Shown: positions 34,973-43,262 of the stretch, piece after piece
Layout of the letters: the number at the start of each line of letters is the position of its first letter
How positions within the stretch are numbered: position 1 is the stretch's first letter
NCBI RefSeq assembly: GCF_025717515.1
Contig: NZ_JAJIRN010000007.1
Span: 248,001-312,000, forward strand
Length of the DNA stretch: 64,000 nucleotides
Direction of reading: 5' to 3'
Source: Roseateles oligotrophus
GTDB taxonomy: Bacteria > Pseudomonadota > Gammaproteobacteria > Burkholderiales > Burkholderiaceae_C
Notes under the pieces: generated by a model
Told to the model about the DNA's origin: nothing
Database searches by the model: none
Seen by the model: the letters and a program-made list of their open reading frames with translations, nothing else
Translations under genes and position numbers: made by a program

Positions 34973-35108
34973 CGAGAATGGTGGCCAACCTGGCCCGACG
35001 AGGGGCTCGGCCTTGAAGGGGAGCTGATCTTGGTCGGCAGTCTATGAATGGCCCCATTGGCGCGTCAATCTTGATTCCGGCAATCGATACGAATAAAGCT
35101 CAAGCGGG

Positions 35109-36365
35109 ATGATGAAAAGCGATATTTCAGCGACCGAGGCGGCGGCTATTCTTGGCGTTAGCTTGGCGACCTTGTACAGCTATGTCAGCCGTGGCTTCTT
35201 GCAGTCCAGCGAGGCAGATGGGGCTTCGCGCAGCAAGCGCTACTCGCGCGAGGCGGTGCTGCATCTGGCGGCCCGCAAGGCCGACGGCAAGCGCGGCGGG
35301 CACCGCGTGGCCGCCGCCATGCACTGGGGTGTGCCGGTCCTGGAGACTCGCATCTCGGGCATCAACGATGGCCAGCTGCATTACCGTGGCCACAAGGCGG
35401 TGAGCTTGGCGCAAGCGGCCAGCCTGGAGCAGGTGGCGGCGCTGCTTTGGGGGCCGAGCGAGCAGGAGGACCCCTTTGAGCTGGCCCTGCCGGCATTCCA
35501 GACGCCGCAAGCGGACGGCCGCTATTGGCGCGTGTCTGTAGCGGGGCTCGATCCTTTGCGCCGGGCTCAGGCCTATCTGCCCTTGCTGGCTCAGCAAAAC
35601 CCGAGTCAGCAAAGCCCGCAGACCCTGCAGAGCGCAGGCTTGCCGGTGGACGAACAGTTTCGTCGCAGCGGTGCGCAGCTGATGCGCTTGCTGGCTGCCT
35701 TGTTGCTGAATACCGAGCCGTCAAGCCAGCCTTTGCATCGGCAGCTGGCGCAGGCCTGGGGGCTGACAGGTCGTGGCGCCGACCTCATCCGCGCCGCGCT
35801 GGTGTTGCTGGCCGACCATGAGTTGAATGCCTCCACCTTCAGCGTGCGTTGCGTGGCTTCGACCGACGCGGAGCTGCCGCTGGTCTTGAGCGCGGGCTTG
35901 GCGGCATTGGCCGGGCCGGCGCATGGCGGCGGCTGCGCGCTGGCGCGAGAAATCATCACAGCGGCGCTGTCTGGCGACGCTGTGCAGGCTGGTTTGGAGG
36001 GCGCCGGTTTCGGCCATCCGCTCTACCCGGCGGGTGACCCCCGCGCCCAATACTTGCTGGCAAGACTGGCGCAGCGGGATCAAGAAGCAACAGCCGCGTC
36101 GACGGACGCACTGCGCTGGGCAAGGGTGGCCGAAGTGACGCAAGCCCTGGGGCAGGGGGCAGGCCTGACCCCGAATGCCGACGCAGCCTTGGCCGCCATC
36201 GAGTTGGCCTTGGCCTTGCCTCCAGGGAGTGGCTTGGTGATGTTTGCCCTGGGGCGTTCGGCGGGATGGATTGCGCACGCGATCGAACAGCGCAACGAGG
36301 GCCAAATGATCAGGCCGCGAGCTCGTTACCTTGGACCTCAACTGAGTGAGACAGCCGCCAGCTAG
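35109..36365 (+). CDS. citrate synthase family protein with N-terminal helix-turn-helix
   Basis: 418 residues. Residues 5-55 form a MerR-like or excisionase-like helix-turn-helix (ISATEAAAILGVSLATLYSYVSRGFL, then RSKRYSREAVLHL). The rest is a citrate synthase fold with the three catalytic residues kept: H272 (GPAHGGG), H303 (GFGHPLYP, followed by DPRA) and D358 (PNADAAL). GRSAGWIAHAIEQ near the end matches the family. The combination suggests an enzyme that also binds DNA, or a sensor using the citrate synthase fold. Substrate may be oxaloacetate or a related keto acid. Confidence 0.85.
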   Translation: MMKSDISATEAAAILGVSLATLYSYVSRGFLQSSEADGASRSKRYSREAVLHLAARKADGKRGGHRVAAAMHWGVPVLETRISGINDGQLHYRGHKAVSLAQAASLEQVAALLWGPSEQEDPFELALPAFQTPQADGRYWRVSVAGLDPLRRAQAYLPLLAQQNPSQQSPQTLQSAGLPVDEQFRRSGAQLMRLLAALLLNTEPSSQPLHRQLAQAWGLTGRGADLIRAALVLLADHELNASTFSVRCVASTDAELPLVLSAGLAALAGPAHGGGCALAREIITAALSGDAVQAGLEGAGFGHPLYPAGDPRAQYLLARLAQRDQEATAASTDALRWARVAEVTQALGQGAGLTPNADAALAAIELALALPPGSGLVMFALGRSAGWIAHAIEQRNEGQMIRPRARYLGPQLSETAAS

Positions 36366-36460
36366 TGCAGTGTCGCTGGGCCTCAAAACTTGCCGCTTTG
36401 CTGCGATTTTGGCCCTCGATTCGCAGAAACTCCGCAGCGCCCCGGGCCGACAATTTCGGC

Positions 36461-37384
36461 ATGACGACCTCACACCCTATCCCCACCCCAAGCCCCTTCG
36501 AAATTCTTGACCCCCGCTTCGAGGACTGCGTGCGCAGCAGCGCCCAGATCGAACAGCTCTACACCGGCTGCCGCTGGGCCGAAGGGCCGGCCTACTTCCC
36601 GGCGCTGCGCTCGCTGGTCTGGAGCGACATCCCGAATGAACGCATGTTGCGCTTTGACGAATGCACCGGACAGGTCGGCGTATTCAGGCAACCGAGCGGC
36701 TATAGCAATGGCAATACCGTTGACCGCGAGGGCCGCTTGATCAGCTGCGAGCATGGCGGCCGGCGGGTCGTGCGCACCGAACATGACGGCCGCATCACCG
36801 TGCTGGCCGACCGCTATCAGGGCCGGCGCCTGAACAGTCCCAACGACGTGGTTGTCAAGTCCGACGGCACGATCTGGTTCACCGATCCGAACTACGGCAT
36901 CACGTCCAACTACGAAGGCATCAAGGCCGAGCAGGAGCAGCCCGGCTGCTACGTCTACCGCCTCGATCCGCTAACTGGCGATCTGCGCGTGGTGGTGGAT
37001 GACTTCAAGGGCCCCAACGGCCTGGCGTTTTCACCCGATGAGCGAACGCTCTACATCGTTGACACCGAGCAGGACTGCGGCACCATGCGTCGCTTTGCGG
37101 TGGGCGACGATGGTGTGAGCTTGAGCGGCGGTGAAATCTTCATCACCTGCGAGACCGGTTTTTACGACGGCTTTCGCTGCGATGACGAAGGGCGAATCTG
37201 GACCAGCGCCGGCCGTGCCATCCATTGCCATTTGCCGGACGGCACGCTGATTGGCCGCATCAAGATGCCCGAGCGTGTCTCTAATCTCGTCTTCGGCGGC
37301 CCCAAGCGCAATCGCCTGTTCATCTGCGCGACGACTTCGCTTTATGCGGTCTTGCTGGCGGCCGATGGGGCCAAGACCTTCTGA
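36461..37384 (+). CDS. SMP-30/gluconolactonase family lactonase
   Basis: 307 residues, six-bladed beta-propeller. CRWAEGPAYFPALRSLVWSDIPN carries the conserved metal-binding glutamate, LNSPNDVVVKSDGTIWFTDPNYGI the Asn and Asp ligands, and GPNGLAFSPDERTLYIVDT the catalytic region. The family hydrolyses sugar lactones with a divalent metal. The start at 36461 is chosen because the upstream reading is in the citrate-synthase 3' end. No sugar dehydrogenase is adjacent, so the pathway is open. Confidence 0.88.
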   Translation: MTTSHPIPTPSPFEILDPRFEDCVRSSAQIEQLYTGCRWAEGPAYFPALRSLVWSDIPNERMLRFDECTGQVGVFRQPSGYSNGNTVDREGRLISCEHGGRRVVRTEHDGRITVLADRYQGRRLNSPNDVVVKSDGTIWFTDPNYGITSNYEGIKAEQEQPGCYVYRLDPLTGDLRVVVDDFKGPNGLAFSPDERTLYIVDTEQDCGTMRRFAVGDDGVSLSGGEIFITCETGFYDGFRCDDEGRIWTSAGRAIHCHLPDGTLIGRIKMPERVSNLVFGGPKRNRLFICATTSLYAVLLAADGAKTF

Positions 37385-37398
37385 CCCGAACTACGCCA

Positions 37399-37788
37399 TC
37401 AATGCTCGATGGCCTTGCCCATTTTTTTGCCCAGGGCAAGAGCCGCGCCGCCGTTGCGCACATTCTTGTAACCCATGCGCTGCAGCAGACCCAAGGCCTG
37501 CTCGGCGCGGCCGCCCGAGGAGCAGTACAGCACGATGGGCGCGTCATGGTCGGGCGCCATCTGCGCGACCAAATGGCTCATTTGCGGCAGTGGCAGGCAA
37601 TGCGCATCGGGCAGGTGGCCGGCCATGTATTCGGCGTAAGAGCGCACGTCAATCAGCAGCGCGTCTTCGGGCAACGGTGCCTCCTGCGGCGCTCGCTGGG
37701 CGTGCCGGTGCTCGTGGTCGTGTTGATGAAGGTTTTCCAGCACGGCCATTTGTGCGTCAATCGGCAGATAAAAAGATGCCCAGGTCAT
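37399..37788 (-). CDS. rhodanese-like protein with histidine-rich N terminus
   Basis: 129 residues. The rhodanese domain ends with the persulfide cysteine C89 in VLYCSSGGRAEQA, preceded by LLIDVRSYAEYMAGHLPDAHCLPL. Before it lies a His-rich segment, LHQHDHEHRHAQ (residues 20-31, five His), that could bind metal. AGGAG is ten bases upstream of the ATG. Transfers sulfane sulfur in general; a specific acceptor is not visible. Convergent with the lactonase gene, 14 bp apart. Confidence 0.85.
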   Translation of the reverse strand: MTWASFYLPIDAQMAVLENLHQHDHEHRHAQRAPQEAPLPEDALLIDVRSYAEYMAGHLPDAHCLPLPQMSHLVAQMAPDHDAPIVLYCSSGGRAEQALGLLQRMGYKNVRNGGAALALGKKMGKAIEH

Positions 37789-37986
37789 GATGGTTTTCTC
37801 CTAATGCGCAGCGTCGACGGGTTCCGAGGCGGCAAGCGGGTGTGACGCCAGGGCGCCCGTTTTACGTCGGCTTCGAACCAGGCTTTGTTTTACATCAAGC
37901 GCCCAGGCTTGGCGAGCGGAAACTCGGTGGGCTCGCAGTTTTCAGGCCCGCGCGTGAAATGTTGTCGCTTCTTGGTGGCCAAAAAT

Positions 37987-38385
37987 TTAGCCCTTGCTCG
38001 CCATCAGTTGCAGCATTTCGGCCATTTTCTGCTGCAGCAGATTGATCGCCTTGAGCGGTCTGATCATGACCTTGAAGTCGCAGATGCGGCCGGTCTCGTC
38101 CCACCGAATGATGTCCACCCCATTGATCTCTATCCCGTCCACCTCGGCGATGAATTCCAGCATCGCATCGCGCGGGCCCACGATCTCGCGCAGATAGCGG
38201 AACTTGCCCGGCTTGAGCAGCACCTGCAGCGCGCCGGCCAGGTACATGCCCGTCAAGGCCTTGCCCTGCTGCGGCTTGTGCACCACCGGCGAATGGAACA
38301 CGACATCGTCGGCCAGCAGCTCGCCCAAGGCCTGAGCGTCGGCGCTGTCGACGATGTGATGCCAAAGCTTCAAGGTGTCCAACAT
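37987..38385 (-). CDS. SnoaL-like / NTF2-fold protein
   Basis: 132 residues, NTF2-like cone fold: LKLWHHIVDSADAQALGELLADDVVFHSPVVHKPQQGKALTGMYLAGAL is typical of SnoaL-like proteins, and the C-terminal strand is INGVDIIRWDETGRICDFKVMIRP. No catalytic residues are certain. It lies 29 bp upstream of the convergently unrelated MocR gene on the same strand, facing away from the rhodanese gene with a 198-bp gap that holds nothing I recognise. Confidence 0.8.
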   Translation of the reverse strand: MLDTLKLWHHIVDSADAQALGELLADDVVFHSPVVHKPQQGKALTGMYLAGALQVLLKPGKFRYLREIVGPRDAMLEFIAEVDGIEINGVDIIRWDETGRICDFKVMIRPLKAINLLQQKMAEMLQLMASKG

Positions 38386-38414
38386 ATGAGTTCCTCTGTG
38401 TACGGGTGTTGATG

Positions 38415-39878
38415 CTATATCTTTGCCAACTGCGCCACGGCAGATTGGATCTCCATCGGCGTCAAGGCGGCATAACCGAGCAACCAGCCGTCATGGCCTC
38501 CGCCAGCGGCCTTGTCTCGGTAAAGCGCGCTGAGGCTGGGTGTGGCGACGCCGAGGGCGGTGGCGGCGCGGCTGAAGCGAGCCTCTTCGCCGCCCGGCAG
38601 CAGCGCGGCAATTTGCAATCCGCCCGGGCTGGCTTGCGGGCGCAGCCAGGCGCTCAAATGCGTTTGAGCCTGCTCCAGCAACAGATCGCGGCGCTGACGG
38701 TAGAGTTGGCGCATCAGCCTGAGATGGGCAGCGAAATGGCCTTGGCTGATGAAGTCTGCGGTCACCGCTTGCGCCAATTGCGAGCTATGGCCATCGCCGA
38801 TGCTGCGCGCGCTGCTGAGGGGTTTGACCAGGTTCGTCGGCAAGACCATATAGGCCAGCCGCAGCGAGGGGAACAGCGCTTTGGAGAAGGTGCCGAGGTA
38901 GATCACCCGGCCATGCTCATCCAGCCCTTGCATGGCGGGCATGGGCCGACCTTCGTAGTGGAATTCGCTGTCGTAGTCGTCCTCGATGATCCAGGCCTGT
39001 TCGCGCTCGGCCAGGGCCAGCAACTGCAGGCGGCGCGCCAGGCTCAGGGCGACGCCGCTCGGGTATTGGTGCGAGGGCGTCAGATAGATGGCCCGCGGCG
39101 CCGGCCGGTCTAGCGGCTCAATGCACATGCCTTGGTCGTCCACGGGAATGGGCACGACAGCGGCGCCGGCCGCCGCAAAGGCGGTCGCCGCGCCGCGGTA
39201 GCCGGGGTCTTCCATCCAGACCGGCTCGCCTTCGTCCAGCAGCATGCTGGCCAACAGTTGCAAGGCCTGCTGGGAGCTGGTCAGCACCATCACTTGCTCG
39301 GGCTCGCAGCGCAAGCCGCGCGACTGGCGCAAATAGCCGGCGATGGCCAGCCGCAATTCCTCCAGCCCCTGCGGGTCGCCATAGCCGAGCAAGGCCAACG
39401 AATCGGGCCGGCGGCCGCTCAAGCGTTTGGCCAGCAAGCTGCGCCACAGCGCGACGGGGAAGGCCCGCAGATCGGGGCTGCCGGCGGCGAAGGCCAGCGG
39501 GCGACGCGGGTCATCGCAGCCGCCACCGGCGCTGATGCGTTGGCCTCTTGCCGACAAGCGCGGGCGCAGATCCGCCGGCTGCAAAGGCGTCTGTTTGCTG
39601 GGCTTGAGCGGGCCGGCTGCGATGGCCACAAAGCTGCCTTGACCGACCTTGCGGCGCAGATAGCCCTCGGCCTCCAGTTGCACATAAGCGGCCTCGACGG
39701 TCACTCTTGACAGCCCAAGGTCGGTGGCCAGGACGCGGCTGGCCGGCAAGCGCTCGTCCAGGCTCAGCTCGCCCCGGCGCATCGCATCCCGCAGGCCGGC
39801 GCAGAGCTGTTCGCGCCGCCCGAGGCCATGGCCGGCCTGGCGCTCAAACAGTTGCAGCCAAAGCCGGGGTTTGTTCAT
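38415..39878 (-). CDS. MocR-family regulator (GntR helix-turn-helix fused to aminotransferase)
   Basis: 487 residues. The N-terminal GntR domain reads LGRREQLCAGLRDAMRRGELSLDERLPASRVLATDLGLSRVTVEAAYVQLEAEGYL. The rest is a fold-type-I aminotransferase with the PLP lysine K333 (VIYLGTFSKALFPSLRLAY) and GYRGAATAF. MocR regulators such as PdxR or GabR use PLP as an effector. It is divergent from the rhodanese-GNAT pair, 91 bp away, with a palindrome in between. That pair is the likely target. Confidence 0.92.
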   Translation of the reverse strand: MNKPRLWLQLFERQAGHGLGRREQLCAGLRDAMRRGELSLDERLPASRVLATDLGLSRVTVEAAYVQLEAEGYLRRKVGQGSFVAIAAGPLKPSKQTPLQPADLRPRLSARGQRISAGGGCDDPRRPLAFAAGSPDLRAFPVALWRSLLAKRLSGRRPDSLALLGYGDPQGLEELRLAIAGYLRQSRGLRCEPEQVMVLTSSQQALQLLASMLLDEGEPVWMEDPGYRGAATAFAAAGAAVVPIPVDDQGMCIEPLDRPAPRAIYLTPSHQYPSGVALSLARRLQLLALAEREQAWIIEDDYDSEFHYEGRPMPAMQGLDEHGRVIYLGTFSKALFPSLRLAYMVLPTNLVKPLSSARSIGDGHSSQLAQAVTADFISQGHFAAHLRLMRQLYRQRRDLLLEQAQTHLSAWLRPQASPGGLQIAALLPGGEEARFSRAATALGVATPSLSALYRDKAAGGGHDGWLLGYAALTPMEIQSAVAQLAKI

Positions 39879-39888
39879 TGGTCTTATA

Positions 39889-39909
39889 TGAGTCTTGAAA
39901 TTGGACTCA
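39889..39909. promoter_or_regulatory. inverted repeat, possible MocR operator
   Basis: TGAGTC at 39889-39894 and GACTCA at 39904-39909, separated by nine bases (TTGAAATTG), in the gap between the divergent MocR gene and the rhodanese gene. Two further ACTCA copies occur nearby (in the right arm and at about 39936), as in sites bound by MocR proteins in direct or inverted order. Confidence 0.45.
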
Positions 39910-39969
39910 ATCTTAAGGCCGAAAACTCGGACACTGACTCACCTTCTTCAAAGCCCCAAGGAACTTCCC

Positions 39970-40449
39970 ATGAGCGAGATCTGCAATATCGGCAATAGCG
40001 CCACATCCGTCCTCTTGGCCTATCCGGCACCGACGCCGGCCCAGAGCGCCGACTTCTTTCTGGCTAAGCTGCACTATCACGCCGACGCCTGGGATGTGGC
40101 CGAAGACCTGCGTGCCCGCGTGGCCGACATCGTCGTTATCGACACCCGCTCCGAAGCCTTGTACGCCGCCGGCCATGTGCCGGGTGCCATCGGCATCCCG
40201 CATCGGCTGATGGACGAGGCCAGCACCGCGCAGCTGGATCGCTCCAAGACCTACGTTACCTATTGCGACGGCATCGGCTGCAATGGCTCGACCAAGGGCG
40301 CCTACAAGCTGGCGCGGCTGGGCTTCAAGGTCAAGGAAATGCTTGGCGGTCTGGACTTCTGGATCCGCGACGGCTGGCCCGTGGCGACCGGCGCGGAGGT
40401 CGGCGAGATGCCAGCCGAGGGGCAGGCAATCGAATGCGGCTGCGCCTGA
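39970..40449 (+). CDS. rhodanese-like sulfurtransferase
   Basis: 159 residues. ADIVVIDTRSEALYAAGHVPGAIGIPHRL precedes the active-site cysteine C99 in YVTYCDGIGCNGSTKGAYKL. The C terminus has an extra pair of cysteines (ECGCA). It is divergent from the MocR regulator and directly followed by a GNAT acetyltransferase gene, 1 bp away, so the two likely form a MocR-controlled operon. The sulfur donor and acceptor are unknown. Confidence 0.85.
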   Translation: MSEICNIGNSATSVLLAYPAPTPAQSADFFLAKLHYHADAWDVAEDLRARVADIVVIDTRSEALYAAGHVPGAIGIPHRLMDEASTAQLDRSKTYVTYCDGIGCNGSTKGAYKLARLGFKVKEMLGGLDFWIRDGWPVATGAEVGEMPAEGQAIECGCA

Positions 40450-40450
40450 G

Positions 40451-40912
40451 ATGAGCCAAGCGCAAGCAAATCCGCTGATCCGTCCGGCCACGCCGGCCGA
40501 CGCAGCAAGACTGGCGATGCTGTGTGCGGAGCATGCCGAATACGAAGGCCTGCCGCCGACCTCCGACGCCGGCCTGCTTGAGCGCTTGGCCCAAGCCTTG
40601 ATTGATGAACGCCTGCATATTTGGCTGGCGCTGGAGGCCGAGCAACTGCTCGCTTATGCCAGCGCCACGCTGGACTTTTCAACCCTGTCGGCGCGGCCGT
40701 TCTTGCATATGGACTGCTTGTATCTGCGACCACAGGCGCGCGGTCATGGTCTCGGTGCACGCTTGATGCAGGAGTTAGCAATTTTTGCTCGAGCGCGCGG
40801 CTGCCACGGCATGCAGTGGCAGACACCGCCGTGGAACGCGCCGGCGCTGCGTTTCTATGCGCGCCAGGGCGCGCTGGCGCTGGAAAAGACGCGCTTCAGC
40901 CTGGCGCTTTGA
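40451..40912 (+). CDS. GNAT-family N-acetyltransferase
   Basis: 153 residues. IRPATPADAARLAMLCAEHAEYEG begins the GNAT fold; LYLRPQARGHGLGARLMQELAIFA is the acetyl-CoA binding loop and WNAPALRFYARQGA the late conserved motif. The start is set by a 1-bp spacing from the preceding stop, so translation is coupled to the rhodanese gene. The substrate is unknown, though polyamine- or amine-type acetyltransferases show this sequence pattern. Confidence 0.85.
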   Translation: MSQAQANPLIRPATPADAARLAMLCAEHAEYEGLPPTSDAGLLERLAQALIDERLHIWLALEAEQLLAYASATLDFSTLSARPFLHMDCLYLRPQARGHGLGARLMQELAIFARARGCHGMQWQTPPWNAPALRFYARQGALALEKTRFSLAL

Positions 40913-40996
40913 GTCCTTGAAGCAAGGCCGGATTTGGGAAAATAAGGTGGGTGCCGAAGGGCCAGACTGCCTCGCTCATTTTCGAAATGCCGCATG

Positions 40997-41166
40997 GCTA
41001 GGAGTCTATCGGGCTTGGGAGTCGGCGGCTGCGAACCGACCGCAGCCGTCCATTTGTCACCGTCTTTTTGCCCCATAGGCGAGCTATGGGGCTGCAAATC
41101 CGGCGCCAACTGTCCTGGCTGGGGCCGATCTCGCTATCGCCGCCCCAAGTCCGAGAGGCTCCTAGC
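40997..41166. mobile_element. MITE-like inverted-repeat element
   Basis: The only gene-free stretch over 300 bp (40913-41259) holds this roughly 170-bp element. Its ends are inverted repeats of 23 bases with 20 identical: the left end starts GCTAGGAGTCTATCGGGC (40997), the right end, on the other strand, GCTAGGAGCCTCTCGGAC (to 41166). Inside are two hairpins, CGGCTGCG / CGCAGCCG (41026-41048) and CCCCATA / TATGGGG (41071-41091). No open frame of note is inside. The CTAG next to each end could be a target duplication of the IS5 kind. The parent transposon is not in the window. Confidence 0.7.
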
Positions 41167-41259
41167 GAGAAGGTGAAAAAAAGGTTCGACACAGGCCGTC
41201 TAATTTTTAAGTTGGCAGCCGCAAGCTTGATTTGGCGGATACCGCCGCGTTCCCGCCGC

Positions 41260-43047
41260 TCAATGAATGATGTCGTCGGCCGCCAGTTTGATCACAATGG
41301 CCGCTGGCGCTTCGGCCTCGAAGTCGACCGTGAACACGGCCTGCGGGCCCGCGCCCACATAAAGGGCTCCGCCCATTTGCTTGGCCAAATCGGCCACCAA
41401 CTGCAGACCCAGGGATTGTTGGCGTCGGCTTTCAAAGTCTGCCGCCAAACCGATGCCGGTGTCGCTCAGCCGTAGCCGCCATTTTTTGGCGGCGGCATCC
41501 AGGCAGTGCAACTCCATGCAAATTTCACCGCTGCGACCATCGGGAAAGCCGTGCTTCAAACAGTTCGAAATCAACTCGCTGATCAGCATGCCACAGGGCG
41601 TGGCCTGATCCAGGCCGACCTGCAAAGAACCCAGCGCCAAGCGCAGTTGCACCGAACCCGGGACCGCGAGCATCGCGGCCAATGATTGATCCGCCAGTTG
41701 GGCGATGTAGGTGCCCAGGTCGATGGAGGAAAAACTGCCCTTGCGGTAGATGGTTTCGTGCAGCAGCGCGATCGAACGGACGCGAACCTGCATGTCCTTG
41801 AGGACGGCCTTGGTCTGCGCATGCTCGTTGCGCCTGCCCTCCATGCGCAGCAGGCTGTTGATGACTTGCAGATTGTTTTTGACGCGGTGGTGGACTTCCA
41901 GCAGCAGGGCAGTTTTTTCCCGCAGAGAACTCTGCAAGGCGACTTCGGTTTGTTTTTGCGCCGTGATGTCCCAGTTGGTGCCAATCATGCGCAAGGGAAC
42001 ACCATCGCCGTCTCGCTGCACGATGGCGAGGGCGCGAATATTGCGCACCTCTGCGTTCGGCCATTGCACGCGGAATTCGGTATCGAACTCCTTGTGGCCG
42101 GCCAAGGCCAGCTGGATTTCCTGCTCGCCTCGTGCTTGATCATCCGGATGAAAACCGTTTCGCCAGGTTTTGTAGGCGTCGCCATTGCGATTCGCTGCGA
42201 TGCCATATAGGCCATACATGGCGGCATCCCAAACCAGTTCATTGGTGGCCACGTCGTAGTCCCAGATGCCGACCCCGCCGGCGCGAGTGGCCAGGGCCAG
42301 GCGATCACTGATTTGCCGCTGCGCTACTTCGGCCCGCTCATGCTGAGCGAGCAGTCCGGAAAGTTCGGCTCGCATGGTGTCCAGGCCAAGCGCGAGTTGG
42401 CCCATCTCATCGGCGCGCTGCGGCGTGGCAGGCCGGTCGAGCGCGCCGCTGGCCCAGCGTGAAACATCGTTTTGCAGCTCACGCAAAGGGCGCAGCAGCC
42501 GGCGATTGATCAGCAGCCAGATCAGCGATAGCGAGATCAGCACCTGCGCCGTCAAGGCGAACCCTTGTTTGAGCATCTGTGTGCGCAGTTCTTGCCGAAT
42601 ACGGGCGGTCGACAACTCGATGATCACGCTGCCTATGAGCTCGCCCTTGTACTTGATCGCTCGCTCCTCGCGAAAGAGTTCGGCTCCGGCGGGTACTGGG
42701 CGCTGGTTCTGTGTGAACGTGCGTTTATATCCGTCTAAAACGGTGACGTTCATCACGTCCGGATTGCTCATGACGGCGGCGGCCAGTTCGGCTGCAGATT
42801 CGCGATCGAGCACCCAAACCGGTTCGGCCATACCGCGCTCCAGCACATTGGCATGGGTATGCAAGGGCCCTCGCGCATACAGCTCGATGTTGCGCTCGAA
42901 CTCTGCGATGAACTCAAAATAGCCCAGCAACAGCGCCGGCAACAAGATGCCCAGCCCCGCACCAAAGAACAGCGTTTGGCGCAGCGACATGGTCGCCCAG
43001 CGCTGCCACCATCGCCTCTGCCGGCCTTGAATTGCCTCTGCGTTCAT
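41260..43047 (-). CDS. membrane histidine kinase, HisKA_2 type with HAMP and PAS
   Basis: 595 residues. One membrane segment near 24-45 and another near 163-181 enclose a periplasmic sensor region. Then HAMP (181-235), a PAS domain (245-365, LATRAGGVGIWDYDVATNELVWDAA) and a HisKA_2 core with H386 in LLLEVHHRVKNNLQVINSLLRMEG. The ATPase shows ELISNCLKHGF and LSDTGIGLAADF. No response regulator lies next to it in the window, so its partner is elsewhere. Kinases of this type often respond to general stress, but the signal is unknown. Confidence 0.9.
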   Translation of the reverse strand: MNAEAIQGRQRRWWQRWATMSLRQTLFFGAGLGILLPALLLGYFEFIAEFERNIELYARGPLHTHANVLERGMAEPVWVLDRESAAELAAAVMSNPDVMNVTVLDGYKRTFTQNQRPVPAGAELFREERAIKYKGELIGSVIIELSTARIRQELRTQMLKQGFALTAQVLISLSLIWLLINRRLLRPLRELQNDVSRWASGALDRPATPQRADEMGQLALGLDTMRAELSGLLAQHERAEVAQRQISDRLALATRAGGVGIWDYDVATNELVWDAAMYGLYGIAANRNGDAYKTWRNGFHPDDQARGEQEIQLALAGHKEFDTEFRVQWPNAEVRNIRALAIVQRDGDGVPLRMIGTNWDITAQKQTEVALQSSLREKTALLLEVHHRVKNNLQVINSLLRMEGRRNEHAQTKAVLKDMQVRVRSIALLHETIYRKGSFSSIDLGTYIAQLADQSLAAMLAVPGSVQLRLALGSLQVGLDQATPCGMLISELISNCLKHGFPDGRSGEICMELHCLDAAAKKWRLRLSDTGIGLAADFESRRQQSLGLQLVADLAKQMGGALYVGAGPQAVFTVDFEAEAPAAIVIKLAADDIIH

Positions 43048-43262
43048 GGGCCCAGCACAGAGCTGGTGGGGGCGAGGAATCGCGGCGCAGCGGCGGCGCT
43101 GTTTAGACTCGCCAAGAAGGTGCTTGCCATACGAACAGTGGCGACGCTCATGTCCCGAAGTGCTCCCTTGTTACAGGTAGCAGCGTACACCACCCGCCAA
43201 GAGCCGACTTGACGCGCTCGAAGGAAGCCTTGGCTTGGAGCCGGCTGGCGGGAGTTGCCGGC

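Noticed and set aside
43048-43262. Possible terminator or small gene between the histidine kinase and icmF
   Set aside because: A GCCGGC repeat is present but without a T-run, and the short frames have no start signal or family match.
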